A stretch of DNA of 9,498 nucleotides from Helicobacteraceae bacterium (GTDB taxonomy: Bacteria; Campylobacterota; Campylobacteria; Campylobacterales; SZUA-545): positions 1-9,498 of the forward strand of contig JAISRI010000098.1 of assembly GCA_031273735.1 (NCBI GenBank), given 5' to 3'. The position numbers and the translations under genes are program-made. Within the stretch, counting starts at the first letter, position 1. Each line of letters begins with the position of its first letter. The notes beneath the pieces are model-generated. The model searched no databases, had not been told where the DNA came from, and saw only the letters and a program-made list of their open reading frames with translations. Positions 1 through 6,939 of the stretch are shown here, one piece after another.

Positions 1-1204
1 TGTTCGTAATATAGCCTTCGCTTTCAAACTGCTCAAAAACTTCGATCGGAGCTTCCAAAAGCTCTAATACGTCGTTATGCGCCGATAAGGTCGCGTCGAC
101 GACAAACTTTTGCAACAACGCGTCGGGAGATATACTTGCCAAATCTGGAACTTTAACGTTCGGATCGGTCGTTATCTTCAAAACTAAATCGGCGGGTTTA
201 TTTTCAAGAGCGAAATTGATCTTTGTCGTAAGAACCGCGCCTTTATCAAACAGATTAAATAGCGATTGAACGGCGTTCGTTAGCGCCGTAAAATCTGGAC
301 TATCGGAGTCTAAAGCCGCTTGGTATTTTTCCGAAAAATCCGCAAGCGCTTTGCGTTCTAGTTTTTCTAACGCAAAGGATACGACAGGTTTTTCTATAAC
401 GGGAATCTCGGAATAGGCGTCTATTATCTCCGCTTCTTGAGCCGATATGTCCGTATAGGCGTTAGATACGCCGCTAGAGATCTTTTGAGAGCTTACGATC
501 TTAAAGCCGTCGACGCGTAACTTTTCGTCAAATTCAATGCTTTTAATCGTTAGTTCCCCTTGCGATTCGCCGTTCATATCGTAAAGGTTGCCGTCCGCCG
601 TCAAACGAACCTCTTCGATTTTAAAGCTATCGTAGCCTTTGTATGAAATAAGCGGCAGATGAACATTCAAACTAACGTTATCTTTTCCCGCGACTTCAAA
701 CTTAATCGAACCTTTTTTAACCTGCACTTCGTCCGCGTCGATCTCGGGCAAAGCCAAATCGCCCGACGCGCCAAAACCGGGAGTGAAGTAGATATCGCCC
801 TCTAATATCTTGCCGCCGTCTTTAAGCGCGTTCGCTAAATCGCGATCTTGCTTCAACGCCTCTTGGCTAATGGATACGACCGTATGCGCTTTAACAAGGT
901 TAAAGTATGGAAAAGAGCTCGATACGCGCCAACCAAACGAAAGATCGGTCTCGGCTTCGAATATCTCGACCGTCGAACCAAACTGGCTATACGCAATCGC
1001 GCTAAGCGCTTTGGCTCCGAACAAACCGCGTTCGTAGCTCTTCGACTCTATCTTAAACGGAGCGCTTGGCGCTTTAAGTTGCGTGGGAAGGAGCTCCCTC
1101 AGGAACTCCGTCAAATAACCTTGCGCGACAAACCCCATAGAGATCGGCAAGAGCGCTAAAACAAGCGCTACCGCGACAATCGCGGCGGCTATAAACTTCT
1201 TCAT
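1..1204 (-). CDS. DUF945/YdgA-like membrane-anchored protein, 3' end cut off by window
   Basis: Reverse-strand reading frame open from an ATG at 1204 to the left edge: 401 codons and no stop. It begins MKKFIAAAIVAVALV, a short basic start and hydrophobic stretch (about residues 4-28) that should anchor it in the inner membrane with the rest in the periplasm. It carries SYERGLFGAKAL near residue 55, resembling the Y-x-R-G-x-F motif of DUF945 (E. coli YdgA/YihF family), and GKILEGDIYFTP further on. Both are shared with the neighbouring paralogue. The body looks beta-rich, with no catalytic motif I recognise. Compared with the 449-residue paralogue, some 30-50 C-terminal residues are missing beyond the edge. 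AAGGA lies 5-6 bases before the ATG and supports the start. It is the second gene of a tandem pair, 60 bp after its sister. The family assignment is from recalled resemblance. The biochemical role is unknown. Confidence 0.72.
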   Translation of the reverse strand, partial: MKKFIAAAIVAVALVLALLPISMGFVAQGYLTEFLRELLPTQLKAPSAPFKIESKSYERGLFGAKALSAIAYSQFGSTVEIFEAETDLSFGWRVSSSFPYFNLVKAHTVVSISQEALKQDRDLANALKDGGKILEGDIYFTPGFGASGDLALPEIDADEVQVKKGSIKFEVAGKDNVSLNVHLPLISYKGYDSFKIEEVRLTADGNLYDMNGESQGELTIKSIEFDEKLRVDGFKIVSSQKISSGVSNAYTDISAQEAEIIDAYSEIPVIEKPVVSFALEKLERKALADFSEKYQAALDSDSPDFTALTNAVQSLFNLFDKGAVLTTKINFALENKPADLVLKITTDPNVKVPDLASISPDALLQKFVVDATLSAHNDVLELLEAPIEVFEQFESEGYITN

Positions 1205-1231
1205 CGTCGTCCTTGATTTGGAAATAATGCG

Positions 1232-1255
1232 AAAAAAACGCCGCGAAGCATATCA
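1232..1255 (-). promoter_or_regulatory. Conserved leader element, copy 1 (possible extended -10)
   Basis: Read on the minus strand, this 24-base stretch is TGATATGCT, then TCGCGGCG, then a run of T. It matches the leader of the paralogous gene (2629-2652) at 21 of 24 positions. TGA-TATGCT can be read as an extended -10 (TGn plus a 4/6 match to TATAAT), giving a leader of about 35 nt before the ATG at 1204. Alternatively, CGCG at 1256-1259 could pair with CGCG at 1241-1244 ahead of the T run, making a weak terminator for the upstream gene. The duplication is directly visible. The promoter reading is inference. Confidence 0.4.
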
Positions 1256-1264
1256 GACGCGAGC

Positions 1265-2614
1265 TTAAATAGAATCCATCCAATTTTCAAGCTCTGCGGG
1301 CGTTTTGCCGTTGATTGTAATAACGCCGTTTTCAATATGGACTTTGGCGCTTATAACGCCGTTTTCGCGTTTGAAGTAGCCTTCGCCGATCAAGCGCTCT
1401 AAATCGTCAAAATTCAGGTTGGATTCCGATCCGAAAAACTTAACAATCTCTTCGTGCGCCGACCAGTCGAGATCAACGATCGCCTTTTTAATCAAATCTT
1501 TGGGATCGATCGCGTCTATATCCGTGAAATCTGGAAAGGGAACCTCTGGATTTAAGCTGGCTGTCGCGTCGAGATTCCACGATTTATCGCCAAGTCTTAC
1601 AGTCGATTTAACCGTTATGCTTGCGTTTTGCGCGCACTTGGCGAGCAAGGGGAGTATCTCTTTAGATACTTTCTCTTTGTCGTCTAGCCAATAATTTTTG
1701 TCGTCGCTTAGCGCGAGATCGCGTAGCTTAAGAAGGCTTTTATGATCAAAATTAGAGCTTGCAATCGAAAAAAAAGACTTGCCTATTTTATAATAAGTAT
1801 ATTTGCGCGTATTGTTGGCTTCGAATAGATCGAATGAAAACTCGTTTAAGCCGTTATACGCGCCGCCTTTGATCGTTTGAACGCTTTTTATATTTAGGTT
1901 TTCAAGTTTCATTATATCGGCGACGCTCATTTTTTTAATAGCGAACTCCAACTTGGCGTTATCGTTTATATCTAAAACGTTTCCGTCGATCGCCAAGCGA
2001 ACTCCTTCAAGTATGCCGCTTTCTTGCGTGCTCTCTTTTACGACGGAGAACGAAGACCAATCGATCGCGATATGCGAGTTATTCTCGCCAATTGCGTAGT
2101 TATACGAGATAATAATCGGTTTAGCGTCTAATATATCGCCGATCGATACGGCGGGCGTAGCCAAAACGCCGCTTCCGGCGATTTTGGGCGTAAAATAAAT
2201 ATCGCCCTCTAATATCTTGCCTTCGTCAAATATCGGAATGGGAATCGCGCTTCGCAGTTCTTTACTTAAACGGACAATCGTATGCGCTTTTACAAGGTGC
2301 AAATATGGAAAGGCTTTCGTAAAATGCCAACCATACGAAACGTCGGATTCAACGATCAGGAGGGCGTTTGAAGAATTATCGCCAACGACAACCTCTAAAA
2401 GCGCTTTGGCGCCGAATAAGCCCCCTTCGTAGCTCTTTAGCTTCAGATCGACGGGCAAAGTCCCAAAAATCTGTTCGTATTGTTTTGGCAGACGCGCGCG
2501 GAGATTATCGGACGCGGAGGCAAAATAGCCCTGCGCGACAAGCCCCATCGAGATCGGCAAAGCGGTTACGACAATTGCAAACGCGACGATCGCGGCGATT
2601 AGAAACTTTTTCAT
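1265..2614 (-). CDS. DUF945/YdgA-like membrane-anchored protein, complete paralogue
   Basis: A complete 449-residue protein. The N-terminus MKKFLIAAIVAFAIVVTALP forms a signal-anchor or uncleaved signal sequence, so the bulk is expected in the periplasm. It shares with the downstream copy the blocks LPISMGxVAQGY, KSYExGLFGAKAL, FPYxxLVKAHT and GKILEGDIYFTP. The first half is clearly related and the rest diverges. The GLFGAKA block corresponds to the G-x-F/W-S-S-x-A segment of DUF945. No catalytic residues or cofactor sites are apparent. E. coli YdgA is about 500 residues, so the length is compatible. AAGGA sits 5-6 bases before the ATG. It is the first gene of the leftward pair and diverges from rplI across 132 bp. 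Function is unknown. A periplasmic binding or transport-assisting role would be a guess. Confidence 0.75.
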   Translation of the reverse strand: MKKFLIAAIVAFAIVVTALPISMGLVAQGYFASASDNLRARLPKQYEQIFGTLPVDLKLKSYEGGLFGAKALLEVVVGDNSSNALLIVESDVSYGWHFTKAFPYLHLVKAHTIVRLSKELRSAIPIPIFDEGKILEGDIYFTPKIAGSGVLATPAVSIGDILDAKPIIISYNYAIGENNSHIAIDWSSFSVVKESTQESGILEGVRLAIDGNVLDINDNAKLEFAIKKMSVADIMKLENLNIKSVQTIKGGAYNGLNEFSFDLFEANNTRKYTYYKIGKSFFSIASSNFDHKSLLKLRDLALSDDKNYWLDDKEKVSKEILPLLAKCAQNASITVKSTVRLGDKSWNLDATASLNPEVPFPDFTDIDAIDPKDLIKKAIVDLDWSAHEEIVKFFGSESNLNFDDLERLIGEGYFKRENGVISAKVHIENGVITINGKTPAELENWMDSI

Positions 2615-2628
2615 TGTTATCCTTAGTT

Positions 2629-2652
2629 AAAAAAGCGCCGCGTAGCCTATCA
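2629..2652 (-). promoter_or_regulatory. Conserved leader element, copy 2 (possible promoter)
   Basis: Read on the minus strand: TGATAGGCT, ACGCGGCG, C, then six T. It is the counterpart of 1232-1255 and lies 14 bases before the first DUF945 gene. TGA-TAGGCT would be a poor extended -10 (3/6). Two copies keep the GCT-x-CGCGGCG core and the T run, which suggests either duplication together with the gene or a shared regulatory role. This copy has no obvious stem partner, which argues against a pure terminator function. Confidence 0.38.
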
Positions 2653-2677
2653 AATCCTAGCTTATTTAATAATAAAG

Positions 2678-2694
2678 CGAGGGCAAAAGCCTCG
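2678..2694. repeat. Small inverted repeat in the divergent promoter region
   Basis: CGAGG and CCTCG form perfect 5-bp arms around a 7-base spacer (6 bp if one G is bulged). It lies where the -35 region of the rplI promoter would be, 17-23 bases upstream of the TAAAAT. No T run follows on the plus strand. On the minus strand it is followed by an AT-rich CTTTATTATT. It could be an operator half-site pair or a chance palindrome. Confidence 0.3.
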
Positions 2695-2697
2695 ACC

Positions 2698-2706
2698 TGA
2701 TAAAAT
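2698..2706 (+). promoter_or_regulatory. Extended -10 promoter of the rplI-hslVU-era operon
   Basis: TGA followed directly by TAAAAT (5/6 match to TATAAT), the extended -10 form typical of the main sigma factor in Campylobacter and Helicobacter, where the -35 is weak or replaced by AT-rich DNA. No TTGACA-like box is present. An AT-rich stretch lies at 2661-2677. Predicted transcription start is about 2712, giving a leader of about 35 nt with AGGA at 2738-2741. It is the only good plus-strand promoter seen ahead of the eight-gene run. Confidence 0.5.
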
Positions 2707-2746
2707 AGAAGGCTTCAGCCGTAAAAATCTCAAAACTAGGACGAAA

Positions 2747-3190
2747 ATGAAGGTATTGCTATTAAAAGAGGTCAAATCTTTGGGCAAAGCGGGCGAGATC
2801 AAAGAGGTAAAAGAGGGTTATGGGCAGAACTTTTTGATCGCCAAAGGGCTGGCAAAACCCGCCACAGACGCGGTAATCCGCCAATGGCAGGCAAAGGAAA
2901 AGGCGCGAGCGGAGGGCGAACAAGCGCGCCTTGAGGAGCTAAAAAAGCTGGCGACAAAGCTAGAGAGCGTAACGATAAAGATCGTAAAAAAGGTCGGCGC
3001 GAACGGATCGCTTTTTGGCGCGCTTAAAAAAGAGGACGTAGCCGAAGCGCTAAAGGCAAACGGGCTTGAAATCGACAAAAAAGATATAGAGATGGACGGC
3101 GCGATCAAAGCGACTGGGCTTTACGAGATTAGCGTAAAACTAGGGCATGGGATCCACCCGCGCTTTAAAGTCGACGTGGTTGGCGAGTAA
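2747..3190 (+). CDS. rplI: 50S ribosomal protein L9
   Basis: A 147-residue protein, against about 149 in E. coli. The start MKVLLLKEVKSLGKAGEI and the following VKEGYGQNFLIAKGLA match the L9 N-terminal rRNA-binding domain signature (G-x(2)-G-x(4)-V-x(2)-G-Y-x-x-N-F-L). Residues about 42-75 form the long charged connecting helix, rich in Lys, Glu and Ala. Residues about 76-147 are the C-terminal domain, with VGANGSLFGALKKEDVAEAL. L9 binds 23S rRNA near the L1 stalk and helps maintain reading frame. AGGA lies 5 bases upstream of the ATG. It is the first gene after the promoter and is followed 5 bp later by hslV. Nothing in it is unusual. Confidence 0.97.
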   Translation: MKVLLLKEVKSLGKAGEIKEVKEGYGQNFLIAKGLAKPATDAVIRQWQAKEKARAEGEQARLEELKKLATKLESVTIKIVKKVGANGSLFGALKKEDVAEALKANGLEIDKKDIEMDGAIKATGLYEISVKLGHGIHPRFKVDVVGE

Positions 3191-3195
3191 GCGCG

Positions 3196-3732
3196 ATGTT
3201 TGAAGCGACGACAATACTCGCTTACCGCTCGGACGATCTAGCGGTAATTGGCGGCGACGGACAGGTTAGCCTAGGCGCTACGGTGATGAAAAACAACGCG
3301 GTAAAAATTAGAACGTTGTGCGGCGGCAAGATTCTTTCGGGTTTCGCGGGATCTACGGCGGACGCTTTTACGCTTTTTGATATGTTCGAGCGGATTTTGG
3401 ATTCTCAAAAGGGCGATCTGCTTAAAAGCGCGATCGCCTTCGCTAAAGCGTGGCGAAGCGACAAGATGTTGCGGCGCTTGGAGGCGATGATGATCGCGCT
3501 AAATACCAAAAACCTCTTTGTGCTAAGCGGCGCGGGCGACGTGATCGAGCCCGAAGACAACGCTTTGGCGGCGATCGGAAGCGGCGGAATGTTCGCTTTA
3601 AGCGCCGCTAGAGCCTTGCGCGCCTTTTCAAACCTCGATCCCGAAAAGCTGGTGGAAGAGTCGCTGAAAATTGCCGGCGAAATCTGTATCTACACCAATC
3701 AAAATATAAAAACATTAACCTTGAAAGCCTAA
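3196..3732 (+). CDS. hslV: HslV peptidase subunit of the HslVU protease
   Basis: A 178-residue N-terminal-nucleophile peptidase, forming the double hexamer chambered by HslU for ATP-dependent degradation of cytoplasmic proteins. Visible blocks are ATTILAYR, IGGDGQVSLGATVMK, GFAGSTADAFTLFDMFE, RRLEAMM, AIGSGG and AGEICIYTN, all classic HslV. The catalytic Thr is preceded by MFEA, so Thr5 would be the nucleophile, unlike E. coli where Thr follows the initiator Met. From memory, MFxATTI is normal for Helicobacter and Campylobacter, and B. subtilis CodW/ClpQ is similarly extended. No later ATG, GTG or TTG could place Thr second, so the start holds. The Shine-Dalgarno is weak and lies within the end of rplI, 5 bp upstream, suggesting translational coupling. 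hslU follows after 2 bp. Confidence 0.96.
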   Translation: MFEATTILAYRSDDLAVIGGDGQVSLGATVMKNNAVKIRTLCGGKILSGFAGSTADAFTLFDMFERILDSQKGDLLKSAIAFAKAWRSDKMLRRLEAMMIALNTKNLFVLSGAGDVIEPEDNALAAIGSGGMFALSAARALRAFSNLDPEKLVEESLKIAGEICIYTNQNIKTLTLKA

Positions 3733-3734
3733 AT

Positions 3735-5066
3735 ATGAATCTAACCCCAAAAGAGATTGTCAAATACTTAGACGATTTTATTATCGGTCAAAACGACGCG
3801 AAAAAGGCGATCGCGATCGCGTTAAGAAACCGCTGGCGGCGACTAAAGCTAGAGGGCGATATGCGCGAAGAGGTTTTGCCCAAAAATATCCTGCTGATCG
3901 GTCCTACGGGCGTAGGCAAAACCGAGATCGCCCGCAGAATGGCGAAACTTTTGAAACTGCCGTTCGTCAAGGTTGAGGCGACGAAATATACGGAAGTCGG
4001 TTTTGTCGGGCGCGACGTGGAATCGATGGTGCGCGATCTAGTTTTCGCGGCGATTAAGATCGTCAAAGAGGAGGAGTTGGAGCGCCAAGAGCCGGAGCTT
4101 AACGATTACGTTTATGAAAAGATCGCTTCCGAATTGGTCCCGCCGCTTCCAAAGGGCGCTTCGCGGGAGTTGATAGCGCAGCAAAAGGCGGCGAAAGACG
4201 CGATGAAGTCCAAAGTGAAAAACGGCGAGGTCGATCGCTTAAACATAGAAGTTGAAATTTCGCCCAAAACGCACGTAGAGGTATCGGGATTGGACAATCT
4301 GCCGCCAGAGATGGCGCGGATTCAAGAGTCGCTAGGAAAGATGTTCGGGCAGATGAACGCGCCCGTTAAAAAAGAGACGAGCGTGAAAGAGGCGAAGGAG
4401 CTTTTGCGCCAAGAGGCGTCCGATCGTTTGCTAGATATGGAGAAAGTGCGGCGCGAGGCGTTGCAAAGAGCGGAGGAGGGCGGTATTATCTTTATCGACG
4501 AGATGGACAAGATCGCGCTTCCAAGCGGCGCTTCTCGTAGCGGCGATCCGAGCAAAGAGGGCGTTCAGCGCGATCTATTGCCGATCGTCGAGGGCAGTAG
4601 CGTCTCCACAAAATACGGCGCGATCAGCACCGATCACATTCTATTTATCGGCGCGGGCGCGTTTCATATGACAAAACCCAGCGATCTGATCGCCGAGTTG
4701 CAGGGGCGTTTTCCGCTTCGCGTAGAGATGAACTCTTTGGACGAAAACGATCTATATCAGATTTTAGCCACGCCGAAAAACTCGCTTGTCAAGCAATACG
4801 TCGCGCTTATGCAGACCGAAGGCGCGGAGCTGGATTTTGACGATTCGGCTCTGCGCGCTATGGCGAGTCTAGCAAAACAGGCGAACGATAAAACGGAGGA
4901 TATAGGAGCGAGGCGTTTGCACACGATTATGGAAAAGGCTTTAGAGGAGATCAGCTTTGAAGCCGACGAGAACGCGGGAAAGAAAATCGCGATTAGCGCC
5001 GATTTGATACATAGCAAACTCGATCAAGTTTTCAAGAGCGATGACGCCGCCAGATATATCCTCTAA
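3735..5066 (+). CDS. hslU: HslU AAA+ unfoldase of the HslVU protease
   Basis: 443 residues, the same length as E. coli HslU. Features in order: an N-terminal HslU/ClpX box (TPKEIVKYLDDFIIGQ); Walker A GPTGVGKT at 56-63; pore loop GFVG at 89-92, where the aromatic is Phe rather than the Tyr of E. coli; the intermediate I-domain, about 105-235, highly charged and containing GLDNLPPEMARIQESLGKMF; Walker B IIFIDE at 251-256; sensor and Arg-finger region GAGAFHMTKPSDLIAELQGRFPLR; sensor 2 GARR at 391-394. The C-terminal ARYIL matches the tail that inserts into HslV pockets to activate it. The hexamer unfolds substrates and feeds them to HslV, which is encoded immediately upstream. The last 26 bp overlap the start of era in another frame. 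All motifs needed for activity are present. Confidence 0.97.
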   Translation: MNLTPKEIVKYLDDFIIGQNDAKKAIAIALRNRWRRLKLEGDMREEVLPKNILLIGPTGVGKTEIARRMAKLLKLPFVKVEATKYTEVGFVGRDVESMVRDLVFAAIKIVKEEELERQEPELNDYVYEKIASELVPPLPKGASRELIAQQKAAKDAMKSKVKNGEVDRLNIEVEISPKTHVEVSGLDNLPPEMARIQESLGKMFGQMNAPVKKETSVKEAKELLRQEASDRLLDMEKVRREALQRAEEGGIIFIDEMDKIALPSGASRSGDPSKEGVQRDLLPIVEGSSVSTKYGAISTDHILFIGAGAFHMTKPSDLIAELQGRFPLRVEMNSLDENDLYQILATPKNSLVKQYVALMQTEGAELDFDDSALRAMASLAKQANDKTEDIGARRLHTIMEKALEEISFEADENAGKKIAISADLIHSKLDQVFKSDDAARYIL

Positions 5067-5937
5067 AGCGGGCTTTGTCGCTTTGATCGGTCGTCCCAAC
5101 GCGGGCAAAAGCTCCCTGATCAACGCGATGATCGGGGATCGAATCGCCCTAATTAGCCGCAAAGCTGGCGCGACGCGCAAGAGACAGCTTGCGATCGTTA
5201 TGTATGAAAACGCGCAGATTATCTTTATCGACACGCCAGGGCTGGATAAAAGGAGCGGCAAGCTAAACGAGTTTATGCGGCGCGAGGCGCTAAGCGCGAT
5301 CGCTAACGCCGATTTAAGCGTTTTTTTAGCCGACATATCGGATCAAACCCGCGATTACGAGAGCTTTCTTGCGATCGCGGGGGATAAAAAGCATATCGTC
5401 GCGCTTACAAAATCGGATAATTTTAACTACGAACAGAGGATTAAAAAACTCGCCGAGTATCAGCTTTTTTCCGATCGTTTTTTGGCGATCGCGCCGATCA
5501 GCGCGAAAAAAAAGGATTTTAACGCGCTTTTATTTGAAATCGCTCGGAACCTGCCCGATCATCCTTTTTATTACGATCCCGACGAGCTAACCGACGCGAC
5601 GATGCGCGAAATCTACGCCGAGATGATCCGCGAAGCGATTTTCGACTCCTTAAGCGACGAGGCTCCATACGCTTGCGGAGTAGAGGTGCAGAGCTTTGAG
5701 GAGGGCGCGACGCTCGATCGAATTAGCGCTACGATTTTTACGGAAAAGCCTTCGCATAAGGCAATGGCGATCGGCAAAAACGGCGCTACAATCAAACGTA
5801 TCGGACGGAAGGCAAGGATAATAATGGAACAATTCTCGCGCAAAAAAGTTTTTTTGGAGTTAAAGGTCGTCTTGCTTCCAAATTGGAGGAAACAAGATTC
5901 GAGCCTTGCTAAACTAGGCTACAAGGGAGGGGAATGA
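5041..5937 (+). CDS. era: GTPase Era
   Basis: 298 residues, usual for Era. G1 is GRPNAGKS at 17-24, G2 is the ATRKRQ region, G3 is DTPG at 64-67, G4 is TKSD at 123-126 (replacing canonical NKxD, with the Lys and Asp kept, as I recall in Helicobacter Era), and G5 is SAK at 154-156. The C-terminal KH domain has GKNG at 245-248, followed by TIKRIG. Era binds the 3' end of 16S rRNA and helps mature the 30S subunit, coupling ribosome assembly to growth. The ATG at 5041 is the only start that leaves a complete G domain, because the next in-frame TTG lies inside the VALIG strand. It overlaps hslU by 26 bp and has only a weak AAGAG upstream, implying coupling to hslU translation. The stop overlaps the next start by 4 bp. 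Confidence 0.96.
   Translation: MTPPDISSKAGFVALIGRPNAGKSSLINAMIGDRIALISRKAGATRKRQLAIVMYENAQIIFIDTPGLDKRSGKLNEFMRREALSAIANADLSVFLADISDQTRDYESFLAIAGDKKHIVALTKSDNFNYEQRIKKLAEYQLFSDRFLAIAPISAKKKDFNALLFEIARNLPDHPFYYDPDELTDATMREIYAEMIREAIFDSLSDEAPYACGVEVQSFEEGATLDRISATIFTEKPSHKAMAIGKNGATIKRIGRKARIIMEQFSRKKVFLELKVVLLPNWRKQDSSLAKLGYKGGE
5922..5931 (+). promoter_or_regulatory. Strong ribosome binding site of the csd6-like gene
   Basis: The purine run AAGGGAGGGG inside the end of era, two bases before the ATG at 5934 when its last G is counted, with AGGGAG at better spacing. It fixes the start of the following gene even though that start overlaps the era stop codon (ATGA). Confidence 0.6.
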
Positions 5938-6911
5938 GGAAATTTTGGTTTCTTTTCGCGTTTGTGATCGCTCTAGGCGCGGCGGAAGATTTTGCGGAGA
6001 TTTATCGTAGCAAAGGGCTAGAAGCGCTGGAGATCAAGGCGAACGAAACGCTTAGCGATCCGAGCTATTGGCTAGAACGGCTAAAAAAAGCGGAGACGCG
6101 CTTTGGCTATTTTGAATCGCAAAAGCATATCTTTATCGTCGATAAAGCGGCGCGACGTTTCTCGTTTTACGACTATAAAGAGAGCAAATTGACCCATATC
6201 GCCGATTACGACGCGACGATGGGCGACGCAGTTGGCGATAAGTTCAAAGCGGGCGATAATAAAACGCCCGTCGGAGCTTACGACGTCGTCTCTAAACTGA
6301 AGCAAAACAACGGACTATACGATCCTTACTATGGTCCGCTTGCCTATGTTACCAACTACCCCAATGCCTTCGATCGTATGCTTAAAAAGACGGGACACGG
6401 GATATGGTTGCACGGATTTCCGTTAAACGGTTCGCGCCAAAATCCAAACACAAAAGGGTGCGTGGCGATCGACAACGAGGCTTTAAACTCGCTTGAAACG
6501 CAGGTTGATCACAAAAAAATAGCGCTTTTGATTAACGAAAACGGCGTTTTAGAGGCGAGTAAAGAGGATATCGCTTTGGTCTTAGCGACGCTCTATAAGT
6601 GGCGTTGGACGTGGAAAAACAACGATTTGGAGGGATATTTGGCGCTTTATGCAAAAGATTTTCGCAGATCAGATGGTATTTCAAGGGTAGAGTTTGATAA
6701 GATTAAGCGTTTGATTTTCGGAAAAGGCGAAACAAAAAGAATCGAATTTTCCGATATTGAAGTGGTTCCTTACCCAAATTCGCTGAATGAGTTGATCTAT
6801 AAGGCGAGTTTTTGGCAAGATTACAAGGCAAGAACCCATAGTTCGAGTCGCGTGAAGGAACTCTATCTTCGCAAAAGCGGCGATCGCTTCGAGATAGCGT
6901 TAGAGCGCTAA
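5934..6911 (+). CDS. csd6: Periplasmic L,D-carboxypeptidase/transpeptidase, Csd6/Pgp2-like
   Basis: 325 residues. A signal peptide (MRKFWFLFAFVIALGAA, probable cleavage after 16-17) sends it to the periplasm. Residues about 20-60 form a helical N-terminal part. A YkuD (L,D-transpeptidase) domain spans about 65-202, with GDNKTPVGAY, HGFP (His160) and TKGCVAIDN (Cys176), the catalytic His and Cys of the family. Residues about 211-323, with YKWRWTWKNNDLEGYLALYAKDF, look like an NTF2-fold domain. This three-part layout is that of H. pylori Csd6, about 330 residues, which trims peptidoglycan tetrapeptides to tripeptides and is needed for helical cell shape. C. jejuni Pgp2 is comparable. Carboxypeptidase rather than crosslinking activity is inferred from architecture. 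Helical or curved cells would be the expected phenotype but cannot be seen here. The gene overlaps era by 4 bp. Confidence 0.85.
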   Translation: MRKFWFLFAFVIALGAAEDFAEIYRSKGLEALEIKANETLSDPSYWLERLKKAETRFGYFESQKHIFIVDKAARRFSFYDYKESKLTHIADYDATMGDAVGDKFKAGDNKTPVGAYDVVSKLKQNNGLYDPYYGPLAYVTNYPNAFDRMLKKTGHGIWLHGFPLNGSRQNPNTKGCVAIDNEALNSLETQVDHKKIALLINENGVLEASKEDIALVLATLYKWRWTWKNNDLEGYLALYAKDFRRSDGISRVEFDKIKRLIFGKGETKRIEFSDIEVVPYPNSLNELIYKASFWQDYKARTHSSSRVKELYLRKSGDRFEIALER

Positions 6912-6920
6912 ACTTAGCTT

Positions 6921-6934
6921 AGGGAGAAGGGGGG
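6921..6934 (+). promoter_or_regulatory. Shine-Dalgarno tract deciding a TTG start
   Basis: Two adjacent purine motifs, AGGGAG (6921-6926) and AAGGGGGG (6927-6934), end 5 bases before TTG at 6940. No ATG or GTG in that frame is nearby, so this tract supports TTG as the initiator of the PilM-PilN-like gene. It lies within the 28-bp gap after the csd6-like gene. No terminator or -10 is evident there. Confidence 0.6.
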
Positions 6935-6939
6935 ATAGA

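Noticed and set aside
848..1159. 103-codon plus-strand frame inside the first DUF945 gene
   Set aside because: It is antisense to a frame with clear paralogue conservation. The basic Arg/Lys-rich translation is an artefact of the complementary codons.
1240..1264. Rho-independent terminator between the DUF945 genes (minus strand)
   Set aside because: A T run follows CGCGGCG, but the only stem is about 4 bp plus a wobble around a 12-base loop, and the duplicated leader keeps the T run without the stem. It is noted as an alternative reading only.
2368..2700. 110-codon plus-strand frame crossing the start of the second DUF945 gene into the intergenic region
   Set aside because: It overlaps the conserved N-terminus and promoter region of real genes on both sides. 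The composition is Arg/Ser-rich with no recognisable features.
2818..3108. 96-codon minus-strand frame within rplI
   Set aside because: rplI is unmistakable on the other strand. The Ser/Phe/Ala-rich product is a shadow of the Lys/Glu/Ala-rich L9 helix.
3805..3822. Overlapping GCGATCGC copies as a local repeat or origin-like element
   Set aside because: They fall in codons for the conserved HslU stretch AIAIAL and are explained by codon choice at this site. Only the window-wide excess is worth reporting.
4941..5336. 131-codon open frame antisense to the hslU/era junction
   Set aside because: It is fully covered by two well-conserved genes on the plus strand, has a low-complexity Ser/Leu/Ile-rich translation typical of an antisense shadow, and no convincing ribosome binding site.
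6912..6939. Possible promoter or terminator between the csd6-like and MshI-like genes
   Set aside because: Only 28 bases, containing the ribosome binding site and no -10 box or stem-loop. Co-transcription is the simpler reading.
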